This document shows, piece by piece, positions 8,075 to 16,457 of a stretch of DNA of 64,000 nucleotides; position 1 is the stretch's first letter; the number at the start of each line of letters is the position of its first letter. This DNA is from an uncultured Oscillospiraceae bacterium (GTDB taxonomy: Bacteria > Bacillota > Clostridia > Oscillospirales > Oscillospiraceae). The translations under genes and the position numbers were made by a program. The stretch is taken from contig CAJUAC010000006.1 in the NCBI GenBank assembly GCA_910583885.1, positions 1 through 64,000 on the forward strand, written 5' to 3'. Below the pieces are notes generated by a model, which made no database searches, had not been told where the DNA came from, and saw only the letters and a list, made by a program, of their open reading frames with translations.

Positions 8075-9259
8075 TTAATGATGGAAGAGCCTTACGCCGG
8101 TGAAAGCCATCACCATGTCGTAGTCGTTGCATTTGGCGATGACCAGGTCATCCCGGATAGAGCCGCCGGGCTCGGCAATATAGCGCACCCCGCTGCGCCG
8201 GGCCCGCTCGATGTTGTCGGCAAAGGGGAAGAATGCGTCGCTGCCCAGGGCCACGCCCTTGCGGCTGTCCAGCCAGGCCCGGATCTCCTGGGCCGTGAGG
8301 GGGGCGGGCCGGGAGCAGAAGTAGCGCTGCCAGACGCCTTCGGCGCAGACATCCTCCTCGTTGCCGTTGATATAGCTGTCAATCACGTTGTCCCGCTCCG
8401 GGCGGCCCAGGGAGGGCAGGAAGGGCAGGGAGAGGGCCTTGGGGTGCTGGCGCAGGTGCCAGGTGTCCGCCTTGGTGCCCGCCAGGCGGGTGCAGTGGAT
8501 GCGGCTCTGCTGACCCGCCCCCACGCCGACGGCCTGGCCGTCCACCGCGTAGCAGACGGAGTTGGACTGGGTGTATTTGAGGGTGATGAGGGCCACCACC
8601 AGATCCCGCTTGGCGCTGTCGGGGAGGTCCCGGTTGGCCGTGACGATGTTCTCCAGCAGCTCCAGGCCGATCCTGCACTCGTTGCGCCCCTGCTGGAAGG
8701 TGACGCCATAGACATCCTTGGTCTCCTGGGGGGCGGGGACGTAGGCCGGGTCGATCTGGACAATGTTGTAATTGCCCATGCGCTTGGTCTTCAGGATAGC
8801 CAGCGCCTCATCCGTGTAGCCCGGGGCGATGACGCCGTCAGAGACCTCTCGGGCGATGAGCTTGGCGGTGGTCTCGTCACACACGTCGCTCAGGGCGGCC
8901 CAGTCGCCGAAGGAGCACAGCCGGTCCGTCCCACGGGCCCGGGCGTAGGCGCAGGCCAGGGGGCTGGCATCCAGCTCCGGCACATCGTCCACAAAGCAGG
9001 CCTGCTTGAGGGCCTTGCCCAGGGGCAGGCCCACGGCGGCGGAGGTGGGGGAGACGTGCTTGAAGGAGGTGGCGGCGGGCAGCCCCAGGGCCTCCTTGAG
9101 CTCCTTGACCAGCTGCCAGGCGTTGAGCGCATCTAAAAAGTTGATATAGCCCGGCTTGCCGTTCAGGACTGTGACCGGCAGGTCGCCCCCGTCCCGCATG
9201 AAGATGCGGGCAGGCTTCTGGTTGGGGTTGCAGCCATATTTCAGTTCCAGTTCGTTCAT
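8075..9259 (-). CDS. purH: Stand-alone AICAR formyltransferase (PurH C-terminal domain only)
   Basis: Transfers a formyl group from 10-formyl-THF to AICAR to make FAICAR. The 394-residue protein corresponds to the transformylase part of bifunctional PurH and contains the catalytic Lys-His motif in SFKHVSPTSAAVG. The about 200-residue N-terminal IMP cyclohydrolase domain of ordinary PurH (about 515 residues) is absent. The start MNELELKYGCNPNQKP at 9259 has AAAGGAGA upstream. The missing cyclohydrolase activity is probably supplied by the PurO-like protein encoded two genes upstream in the same operon. Confidence 0.92.
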   Translation of the reverse strand: MNELELKYGCNPNQKPARIFMRDGGDLPVTVLNGKPGYINFLDALNAWQLVKELKEALGLPAATSFKHVSPTSAAVGLPLGKALKQACFVDDVPELDASPLACAYARARGTDRLCSFGDWAALSDVCDETTAKLIAREVSDGVIAPGYTDEALAILKTKRMGNYNIVQIDPAYVPAPQETKDVYGVTFQQGRNECRIGLELLENIVTANRDLPDSAKRDLVVALITLKYTQSNSVCYAVDGQAVGVGAGQQSRIHCTRLAGTKADTWHLRQHPKALSLPFLPSLGRPERDNVIDSYINGNEEDVCAEGVWQRYFCSRPAPLTAQEIRAWLDSRKGVALGSDAFFPFADNIERARRSGVRYIAEPGGSIRDDLVIAKCNDYDMVMAFTGVRLFHH

Positions 9260-9272
9260 GACGTTCTCCTTT

Positions 9273-10709
9273 TTACACGTTCAGTTCCGTTTCCATGGCC
9301 TCGTCCGGATACCGCGCCAGCAGGGGCGCGGCCTCGTTTTCCAGGAATTCCGCCACCTGGCTGGGGGCGCGGCCCACGTACTTCTCCGGCGCCATCTGGG
9401 CGTCGATCTCCTCCCGGGTGAGGGGGAAGAGGGGGTCGGCCTCAATGCGGCTGATGAGGTCGTTGGCCCCGCCCTCCAGCTTCACCTGCCGGGCGGCGGC
9501 CTGGGAGTGCTCCCGCAGGGCCTCGTGGAGCTGCTGGCGGTTCCCGCCGCGCTTGACAGCCTCCATCATGATATTTTCCGTGGCCATGAAGGGCAGCTTC
9601 TCCATCACCCGGCGGCGGACGACCCGCTCGTAGACCACCAGCCCGGCGGTGACGTTGATATAGATCTCCAGGATGGCGTCCACCGCCAAAAACGCCTCCG
9701 CCACGGCAATGCGCTTGTTGGCGCTGTCGTCCAGCGTGCGCTCAAACCACTGGGTGGCGGCGGTCATGGCGGGGTTGACGGCGTCCTGGATGACGTAGCG
9801 GGACAGGGCGCAGATGCGCTCAGAGCGCATGGGGTTGCGCTTGTAGGGCATGGCGGAGGAGCCAATCTGGCTCTTCTCAAAGGGCTCCTCCACCTCCTCG
9901 AAGGACTGGAGCAGGCGGAGGTCGGTAGCAAACTTGCAGGCGGACTGGGCGATGCCGGAGAGCGCGCCCAGGAAGTAGGCGTCCACCTTGCGGGAGTAGG
10001 TCTGGCCGGTGACGGCGGCGCACTTCTCAAAGCCCAGGCCCTCCGCCACCAGGCGCTCCAGCTCCTTGACCTTGGCCTCGTCCCCCTCGAACAGCTCCAA
10101 AAAGCTGGCCTGGGTGCCGGTAGCCCCCTTGGTGCCCCGCAGGCGCAGGGCGGCCAGCTGGAACTCCAGGTTCTCCATGTCCATCATCAGCTCGTTCATC
10201 CACAGCGTGGCCCGCTTGCCCACGGTCGTCAGCTGGGCGGGCTGGAGATGGGTATAAGCCAGGCACGGCAGGGCCTTGTATCTCTCCGCAAAGGCCGCGA
10301 GGTTGCGCAGCACCTGGGCGCACTTGCGCAGCACCAGCTTCGACGCGTCCCGGAGGATGAGGATGTCCGTGTTGTCCCCCACGTAGCATGAGGTGGCCCC
10401 CAGGTGGATGATCCCCTCTGCGTCCGGGCACTGCTGGCCGTAGGCGTAGACGTGGCTCATCACGTCATGGCGGACCTGCCGCTCCCGGGCCTCGGCCACG
10501 TCATAATTGATATCCGACTCGTGGGCCTCCAGCTGGCTGATCTGCTCCTGGGTGATGGGCAGGCCCAGCTGCCGCTCGGCCTTTGCCAGGGCAATCCACA
10601 GCCTGCGCCAGGTGCGGAATTTGTTGTTTTCAGAGAAGAGGTACTGCATCTCCCGGCTGGCATAGCGGGTGGAGAGGGGGGAGATGTAGCTGTCTCGGTT
10701 CTGTCCCAT
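9273..10709 (-). CDS. purB: Adenylosuccinate lyase
   Basis: Acts twice in purine synthesis: SAICAR to AICAR plus fumarate, and adenylosuccinate to AMP plus fumarate. The 478-residue protein has the fumarase/aspartase-superfamily signature GSSAMPYKRNP and the region HLGATSCYVGDN. The ATG at 10709 lies 4 nt after the purO stop, with GGAGGGGG inside the end of purO. Length and signature agree with the longer eukaryote-like PurB found in clostridia. Confidence 0.96.
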   Translation of the reverse strand: MGQNRDSYISPLSTRYASREMQYLFSENNKFRTWRRLWIALAKAERQLGLPITQEQISQLEAHESDINYDVAEARERQVRHDVMSHVYAYGQQCPDAEGIIHLGATSCYVGDNTDILILRDASKLVLRKCAQVLRNLAAFAERYKALPCLAYTHLQPAQLTTVGKRATLWMNELMMDMENLEFQLAALRLRGTKGATGTQASFLELFEGDEAKVKELERLVAEGLGFEKCAAVTGQTYSRKVDAYFLGALSGIAQSACKFATDLRLLQSFEEVEEPFEKSQIGSSAMPYKRNPMRSERICALSRYVIQDAVNPAMTAATQWFERTLDDSANKRIAVAEAFLAVDAILEIYINVTAGLVVYERVVRRRVMEKLPFMATENIMMEAVKRGGNRQQLHEALREHSQAAARQVKLEGGANDLISRIEADPLFPLTREEIDAQMAPEKYVGRAPSQVAEFLENEAAPLLARYPDEAMETELNV

Positions 10710-10713
10710 ACCG

Positions 10714-11433
10714 TTACGCCCCCTCCCTGCCGTGCTTGTTGCAGATGACGGTGTGGGGCGTCACGGTCTCCAGGTCAATGTAGTTGACATAGAGGGAGAC
10801 CTTGTTGTCCGCATCGAGGCTGTCCCACAGCGCCGCGGACAGCTCCTCCGGGGAGGCGGCCCCGATGGACACGGGGATGGGCTCCCCGGCAAAGGAGGGC
10901 AGGGGGTCGCCGTCCCCCTGGTAGGTGCTGATGAAGTGGCCGGCCCCGGCCTGGGGCGTCTCGTACTCGTAGAAGTACCGGCAGCAGCAGGCGGGGTCAC
11001 CGTCCAGGCTCTTGAGAATGGAAAAAGCATATTTGCCGTCAGGCAGGACCACGCCGGAGATACGGGGGGTCCAGTTGGGGCCGTCGGGCTCGAAGGTGCG
11101 GCTGTGCAGGCCGTGGCGGTAGCAGTGGCCCGCCTCCATGCCGTCCCGGATGGTGTCGGTGTGGTCGCCGTTGGTGACAATGGTCACGCCCCTTGGCAGC
11201 CGCCGGACGGGGTGGTAGATAATGAGGGAGGGGTCGGTCATTTTGCTCTCGTCAAAGGCCCTGGTGCGGATGCCGTCCTCCGTGGCCTCAAAGACCCGGT
11301 TGCGGCTGTTCTCGCTGCGGCCCATGATAAAATAGGCAATGACGGCGTTCTTCCCGTCGGCGCTGCGGCCCAGCAGGATGCCCCTGCCGGGGTAGCTGTT
11401 GCCCCGCAGCAGGGCGCAGATATCCTGTTTCAT
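10714..11433 (-). CDS. purO: Archaeal-type IMP cyclohydrolase (PurO-like)
   Basis: Predicted to close FAICAR to IMP, the last step of the pathway. The 239-residue protein resembles the PurO family (PF07826), not the PurH N-terminal domain, with RGNSYPGRGILLG near the N-terminus and conserved NRVFE, YHP and TNGDHTDTI segments. The start is ATG at 11433 (MKQDICALL) with AAAGGAGA eight bases upstream; the longer upstream reading frame lies inside purN. Its ATG overlaps the purN stop (ATGA). Its position beside a PurH lacking the cyclohydrolase domain supports the assignment, which rests on family resemblance and context. Confidence 0.82.
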   Translation of the reverse strand: MKQDICALLRGNSYPGRGILLGRSADGKNAVIAYFIMGRSENSRNRVFEATEDGIRTRAFDESKMTDPSLIIYHPVRRLPRGVTIVTNGDHTDTIRDGMEAGHCYRHGLHSRTFEPDGPNWTPRISGVVLPDGKYAFSILKSLDGDPACCCRYFYEYETPQAGAGHFISTYQGDGDPLPSFAGEPIPVSIGAASPEELSAALWDSLDADNKVSLYVNYIDLETVTPHTVICNKHGREGA

Positions 11434-12035
11434 AGCGTGTTCTCCTTTTCCCGCACAATCTGTGCCGCCACAAGCTCCGCCGCCTGGGGCAGCAAAATCC
11501 ACTCAGCCTGCTCCATGACCCGCCGCTGCAGGGCCTCCGGCGTGTCGCCGGGGAGGACGTCCACCGCCCGTTGGAGCAGGATTTCCCCGCCGTCAGGCAC
11601 CTCGTTGACATAGTGGACCGTAGCCCCGGTCACTTTCACGCCGTAGTCCAGGGCGGCCTGGTGGACCTTCAGGCCGTAGAACCCCTTCCCGCAGAAGGCG
11701 GGGATGAGGGAGGGGTGGATGTTGATGACTGGTTTCCCGAAGCGGCGGATAAAATCCGCCGTGAGGATGCCCAGGAAGCCCGCCAGCACCGCCATGTCAA
11801 TCCGGTGCTCCGCCAGGGCCTGCAACACGGTTTCCTCGAAGCCGGGCTCCCGCCTGGGGATGACCGCGCAGCCAACCCCCGCGGCCTGGGCCCGGCCGAT
11901 GGCCCCGATGCCCGGCTTGTCGGCGATCACCAGGGAGATGGCCCCGCTTTGCAGCACGCCGCCCTGGGCGTCCAGGAGGGCCTGCAAATTTGTGCCGCCG
12001 CCGGAGGCCAGCACGGCAATCCGGGCGGTCAGCAT
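11430..12035 (-). CDS. purN: Phosphoribosylglycinamide formyltransferase (GAR transformylase)
   Basis: Uses 10-formyl-THF to formylate GAR. The 201-residue protein shows GGGTNLQALLDA at the phosphate-binding N-terminus, the catalytic NIHPSLIPAF, and GATVHYVNEVPDGG carrying the catalytic Asp. Its ATG overlaps the end of purM by 7 nt and its stop overlaps the purO start, so all three are translationally coupled. Confidence 0.95.
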   Translation of the reverse strand: MLTARIAVLASGGGTNLQALLDAQGGVLQSGAISLVIADKPGIGAIGRAQAAGVGCAVIPRREPGFEETVLQALAEHRIDMAVLAGFLGILTADFIRRFGKPVINIHPSLIPAFCGKGFYGLKVHQAALDYGVKVTGATVHYVNEVPDGGEILLQRAVDVLPGDTPEALQRRVMEQAEWILLPQAAELVAAQIVREKENTL

Positions 12036-13066
12036 AGGACGACCCGCTCCTCGCCGGAGACGATTTCACCGATGACCGCTGCGCCCATGCCCTCGCCGTT
12101 GAGGGCGGCGGCAGCCTTGTCCGCATCCTCCTTGTCCACGACCAGGATCATGCCGGTGCCCATGTTGAAGGTGTTGAACATGTCCCGCTCGGGGATGTCC
12201 CCCAGCCGCTGGATCATGCGGAAGATGGGATCGATCCACAGAGCGGATTTCTCAATCTTTGCCGTCAGCCCCTGGGGCAGGCAGCGGGGGATGTTCTCGT
12301 AAAAGCCGCCGCCGGTGATGTGGCTGATGCCGTGGACCCGGGCGGCGGCAATGGCGGCCAGCACGGGCTTGACATAGATGCGGGTGGGGCGCAGCAGCGC
12401 GTCCCCCAGGGAACAGCCCAGCTCCTCGCTCCAGGCCCCCAGGTCGGCGTGCTCCACATCCAGCACCTTGCGCACCAGGGAGAAGCCGTTGGAGTGCAGG
12501 CCGTTGGAGCTAAGGGAGAGGATCACGTCCCCGCAGCGCACCTGGCTGGGGTCGATGGTCTTTGCCTTGTCCACCACGCCCACAGCGAAGCCCGCCAGGT
12601 CGTAGTCCTGGGGGGCCATGAGGCCGGGGTGCTCGGCGGTCTCGCCGCCGATGAGGGCGCAGCCGGACTGGACGCAGCCCTCCGCCACGCCGGAGACGAT
12701 GGAGGCCACCTTCTCCGGCTCGTTTTTGCCGATGGCGATGTAGTCCAGGAAGAACAGGGGCTTGGCCCCGCAGCAGATGATGTCGTTGACGCACATGGCC
12801 ACGCAGTCGATGCCGATGGTGTCGTGGCGGTCCATCAGCTGGGCAATGCGGATCTTTGTGCCCACGCCGTCGGTGCCGGAGACCAGGCAGGGCTGGGCCA
12901 TGCCGGCAATGTCCAGGGGGAACAGCCCGCCGAAGCCGCCGATGGCCTCCCCCATGCCCGCGGGCATGGTCCGGGCCACGTGCCGCTTCATCAGCTCCAC
13001 GGCCTTGTAGCCGGCGGTGATGTCCACGCCGGCGGCGGCGTAGGAGGCGGAGTAACTCTCGCTCAT
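12029..13066 (-). CDS. purM: Phosphoribosylformylglycinamidine cyclo-ligase (AIR synthetase)
   Basis: Converts FGAM to AIR with ATP. The 345-residue protein has SGTDGVGTK and GGETAEHPG, typical of PurM. The start MSESYSASYAAAGVD (ATG at 13066) matches the family N-terminus; longer in-frame starts at 13093 and 13126 run into a dispersed palindromic repeat and lack a Shine-Dalgarno. The chosen start has only a weak GTGAGAAG ahead of it. It overlaps purN. Confidence 0.93.
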   Translation of the reverse strand: MSESYSASYAAAGVDITAGYKAVELMKRHVARTMPAGMGEAIGGFGGLFPLDIAGMAQPCLVSGTDGVGTKIRIAQLMDRHDTIGIDCVAMCVNDIICCGAKPLFFLDYIAIGKNEPEKVASIVSGVAEGCVQSGCALIGGETAEHPGLMAPQDYDLAGFAVGVVDKAKTIDPSQVRCGDVILSLSSNGLHSNGFSLVRKVLDVEHADLGAWSEELGCSLGDALLRPTRIYVKPVLAAIAAARVHGISHITGGGFYENIPRCLPQGLTAKIEKSALWIDPIFRMIQRLGDIPERDMFNTFNMGTGMILVVDKEDADKAAAALNGEGMGAAVIGEIVSGEERVVLC

Positions 13067-13090
13067 GGTGCTTCTCACTTTCTCGGTAAT

Positions 13091-13140
13091 CATTCTTTTT
13101 CTTTGTGGACAAAGAAAAAGAATCAAAAAGAAAAACTTTT
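13091..13140 (-). repeat. Dispersed palindromic repeat, copy 2 (inside the pur operon)
   Basis: Arms 13092-13105 and 13109-13123 (ATTCTTTTTCTTTG with complement), preceded on the minus strand by CTTTTTG. It sits between purF and purM without an obvious terminator function, since the operon continues. Confidence 0.75.
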
Positions 13141-13203
13141 CCGGCGAAACGCTGTTTCGCTGTGTTGACTCCTTTTCTTGCAGGAAAAAAGAGGGATAGC
13201 GTA

Positions 13204-14625
13204 TTATTCCTTCCCTGTCCAGCAGTAGGTGCAGATCTTGTCCCGGTCAATGCCGATGGCCTCCAGCAGCCCGTCCAGGGACTGGTAGCCCAGGGAGCTG
13301 AAGCCCATCCCGTCGCAGATGGTTTTCAGCAGGCACTGCCCCCGCTCCGAGGAGCCATCTGCATATTCGTCCAGATGCGCCTGCCCCTCGTCCCCCTCCA
13401 GTTGCTGGATGGTGGAGCGGGTGAGCAGCTCCATGTCGGAGTTGCTGCGGGAGAAGTTCAGGTACTTGCACCCGTACATGATGGGCGGGCAGGCGGAGCG
13501 CATATGGACCTCCTCCGCGCCGCAGCCGTACAGGAACTCGATGGTCTCCCGCAGCTGGGTGCCCCGGACGATGGAGTCGTCCACAAAGAGGAGCTTCTTC
13601 CCGTCGATCAGCTCCGGGACGGGGATCTGCTTCATCTTCGCCACCTGGCTGCGCACGTCCTGGTTGGAGGGCATGAAGGAGCGGGGCCAGGTGGGGGTGT
13701 ACTTCACGAAGGGCCGGGCAAAAAACTTGCCGCTGCGGTTGGCGTAGCCGATGGCGTGGGGCAGGCCGGAGTCCGGCACGCCGGCCACATAGTCCACCTT
13801 GGGCAGCTTCCCCCGGGCGATCTCGTCCCGGGCCATGATCTCCCCGTTGCGGTAGCGCATCAGCTCCACATTGACCCCCTCATAGTTGGAGTTGGGGTAG
13901 CCGTAGTAGGTCCACAAAAAGGCGCAGATGCGCATCTTCTCCCCGGCGGGGGCGAGCGTCTCCCAGCCCTCCGCCGTCACGCGCACGATCTCCCCGGGGC
14001 CCAGCTCGTAGGCGTCGGCATACCCCAGCTTGGAGTAGGCGAAGGACTCGAAGGACACGCAGCACCCGTCCTCGCTCTTCCCGATCAGCACCGGCAGGCG
14101 GCCCAGCCGGTCCCGGGCGGCGATGATGCCGTCAGGCGTCAGGACCAGGATGGTGGCGGAGCCGTCAATCATCTGCTGGGCGTGGCGGATGCCCTCCGCC
14201 AGGCTGCCCTTCTGGTTGATGAGGGCGGCGGCCAGCTCGGTAGAGTTGACCGCGCCGGAGCTCATGGCCATAAACTGGTGCCCCAGGTTGGAGAAATAGG
14301 TCTCCACCAGCTCCTCGGAGTTGTTGATGATCCCCACGGTGGTGATGGCGTACAGCCCCAGGTGGGAGCGCACCAGCAGGGGCTGGGGGTCGGTGTCGCT
14401 GATGCAGCCGATGCCGCTGCGGCCGCGGAACTTGGACAGGTCCTTCTCAAACTTGGTGCGGAAGGGGGTGTTCTCAATATTATGGATCTGCCGCTGGAAC
14501 CCGTCCTTCTGGTCGTAGACGATCATGCCGCCCCGGCGGGTGCCCAGGTGGGAATGGTAATCCACGCCGAAAAAAATGTCAAGGACGCAGTCGCGCTTGG
14601 AAACCGCTCCAAAAAAACCTCCCAA
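13204..14625 (-). CDS. purF: Amidophosphoribosyltransferase homologue with Gly in place of the N-terminal Cys
   Basis: Family role: first committed step, PRPP plus glutamine (or ammonia) to phosphoribosylamine. The 473-residue protein has the PRPP loop LLFVDDSIVRGTQ and the tract FVKYTPTWPRSF, and fits the PurF fold throughout. It begins at TTG (14623-14625) with AAGGAG six bases upstream and reads MGGFFGAVSKRDC. Ordinary PurF reads MCGIxG, with Cys as the glutaminase nucleophile after Met removal; here that position is Gly. No in-frame upstream start supplies a Cys. The enzyme may be ammonia-dependent or take nitrogen from another glutaminase; from memory a similar GGFFG-type subfamily occurs in other anaerobes. 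It lies between purC and purM in the operon. Confidence 0.88.
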   Translation of the reverse strand: MGGFFGAVSKRDCVLDIFFGVDYHSHLGTRRGGMIVYDQKDGFQRQIHNIENTPFRTKFEKDLSKFRGRSGIGCISDTDPQPLLVRSHLGLYAITTVGIINNSEELVETYFSNLGHQFMAMSSGAVNSTELAAALINQKGSLAEGIRHAQQMIDGSATILVLTPDGIIAARDRLGRLPVLIGKSEDGCCVSFESFAYSKLGYADAYELGPGEIVRVTAEGWETLAPAGEKMRICAFLWTYYGYPNSNYEGVNVELMRYRNGEIMARDEIARGKLPKVDYVAGVPDSGLPHAIGYANRSGKFFARPFVKYTPTWPRSFMPSNQDVRSQVAKMKQIPVPELIDGKKLLFVDDSIVRGTQLRETIEFLYGCGAEEVHMRSACPPIMYGCKYLNFSRSNSDMELLTRSTIQQLEGDEGQAHLDEYADGSSERGQCLLKTICDGMGFSSLGYQSLDGLLEAIGIDRDKICTYCWTGKE

Positions 14626-14640
14626 AACAGACTCCTTCCT

Positions 14641-15351
<711 letters not shown>

Positions 15352-15382
15352 GGTGTATATCCTCCGTAAAATATTGTGGTGG

Positions 15383-15877
15383 TTACTGGGCGAATTCCGC
15401 CTCTGCCGCCGCGTTGGCGGCCAGGGCCTTCTCGGCGCCGGCGGCGCGGTGGGCCTCCAGCTTCTCCGCCAGGCCCCTGTCCTCCACGGCCAGGATCTGG
15501 ACGGCAAGCAGCGCGGCGTTGACGGCCCCGTCAATGGCAACAGTGGCCACCGGGATCCCGGAAGGCATTTGTACCGTAGACAAGAGCGCGTCAACGCCGT
15601 CCAACGCGTTGGATTTCAAAGGGATGCCGATGACCGGCAGGGTGGTCTGGGCGGCCAGCGCACCCGCCAGATGGGCGGCCATGCCCGCGGCGGCGATGAG
15701 CACGCCGAAGCCGTTTTCCCGGGCGTCCCGGGCGAACTGGGCGGCCTGGAGGGGGGTACGGTGGGCGGAATAGACGTGGACCTCACAGGGCACGCCGAAG
15801 GAGCGGAGGGTATCGGCGGCCTTGCGCGCGACGGGCAGGTCGCTGGCGCTGCCCATGATGACGGCGGCTTTTTTCAT
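15383..15877 (-). CDS. purE: N5-carboxyaminoimidazole ribonucleotide mutase (PurE)
   Basis: Produces CAIR in purine synthesis. The 164-residue protein has MGSASDLPVA and VYSAHRTPLQAA, the PurE substrate-binding motifs, then AAGMAAHLAGALAAQ. The ATG at 15877 has AAAAGGAGG at good spacing. It is the first gene of the pur operon, immediately downstream of the ZTP riboswitch and its terminator. No purK was seen in the operon, so this may be a PurE acting directly on AIR and CO2; the sequence alone does not settle that. Confidence 0.95.
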   Translation of the reverse strand: MKKAAVIMGSASDLPVARKAADTLRSFGVPCEVHVYSAHRTPLQAAQFARDARENGFGVLIAAAGMAAHLAGALAAQTTLPVIGIPLKSNALDGVDALLSTVQMPSGIPVATVAIDGAVNAALLAVQILAVEDRGLAEKLEAHRAAGAEKALAANAAAEAEFAQ

Positions 15878-15920
15878 AGGGTTCCTCCTTTTGCGCAGCT
15901 GCATTCCCGTATGCGGCCTG

Positions 15921-15964
15921 GAAAATAAAAAGGGCAGACCCGTCCTCTTGAGGATAGGCTGCCC
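15921..15964 (-). terminator. Terminator of the ZTP riboswitch ahead of purE
   Basis: The minus strand has GGGCAG (15959-15964) pairing with CTGCCC (15932-15937), an inner TCCTC/GAGGA stem, then TTTTTATTTT. Its 5' arm includes the conserved CUGGGCA of the aptamer, so ligand-bound aptamer and terminator are mutually exclusive. Confidence 0.88.
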
Positions 15965-16040
15965 AGACGGCCGGCATACGTCGCCCCGCCTGCTCCCGCG
16001 TGGTGCTCCACAATCCGTCAGTTGCAGCCGGGTCTGTTCC
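15957..16040 (-). promoter_or_regulatory. ZTP/ZMP (pfl) riboswitch aptamer controlling the pur operon
   Basis: Read on the minus strand: GGCTGC (16024-16029) then AACUGACGG, a GTGG-AGCA-CCAC hairpin (16000-16011), GGGAGC (15992-15997), a variable linker, and CCGUCUGGGCA closing with GCAGCC (15957-15962), which pairs with GGCTGC. These are the conserved landmarks of the pfl motif, the riboswitch sensing ZTP/ZMP (phosphorylated AICAR), which accumulate when 10-formyl-THF is short. With the overlapping terminator this predicts that ZTP switches pur transcription on. No confident promoter was found upstream (16041-16170); TTGCCT and TAGCCT at 17-nt spacing is only a weak candidate. Confidence 0.92.
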
Positions 16041-16173
16041 ATTTTGAAAATATGTCTTTAGGCTACCATTTTCCAGGCGAAAAGGCAAGACAACAGAATG
16101 TAGAATTCCTGCCTCTTTTTCCCGGTTCCCTCTATGAATCTTCCATAAATCCGCAAAACTTTGCCGGTTATCC

Positions 16174-16202
16174 TTGACTTATCCGGCAAACTGTGCGATA
16201 GT
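16174..16202 (+). promoter_or_regulatory. Sigma-A promoter of carAB
   Basis: TTGACT (16174-16179), 17-nt spacer, GATAGT (16197-16202). Transcription would begin near 16209, leaving a leader of about 250 nt before carA. Confidence 0.65.
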
Positions 16203-16208
16203 TTGTCC

Positions 16209-16384
16209 AATGGACTGGAATGCGGTCCGGCCAATCAGCTAAAGGAGAGGGGGCGCCGGTTTTGAAAAAGGTGGACAGTTTCTATGGCTCCCCTCTTTCC
16301 CCGCAGGATGGGGCGGCCGCGTATGTTTGATTTCCCGGCGTCACAGGCAGGGGCTTTTGCCTGTGACGGCCGGGGTTTTCTTTT
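16209..16384 (+). promoter_or_regulatory. Unidentified structured leader with intrinsic terminator upstream of carA
   Basis: Contains a GGAC/GTCC hairpin (about 16213-16227), a paired AGAGGGG (16246-16252) with CCCCTCT (16290-16296), a CCCC/GGGG hairpin (about 16299-16313), and a strong terminator. The terminator pairs 16335-16348 with 16359-16373 and is followed by TTTTCTTTT. Terminator before the first gene implies attenuation or a riboswitch. I do not find the PyrR binding-loop consensus or a familiar purine, ykkC or preQ1 aptamer by eye, so the sensor is unknown. Confidence 0.7.
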
Positions 16385-16457
16385 ATAACCTGTTCCGCAT
16401 CCGCCGATGTGTGTGTGCCGGGGGATGGGACAGGCGTTTACAGGAAGGAGTGCGCAG

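Noticed and set aside
16209..16330. PyrR attenuator, purine or ykkC riboswitch in the carA leader
   Set aside because: None of their conserved loop sequences could be found in the right structural context, so the leader is left unidentified.
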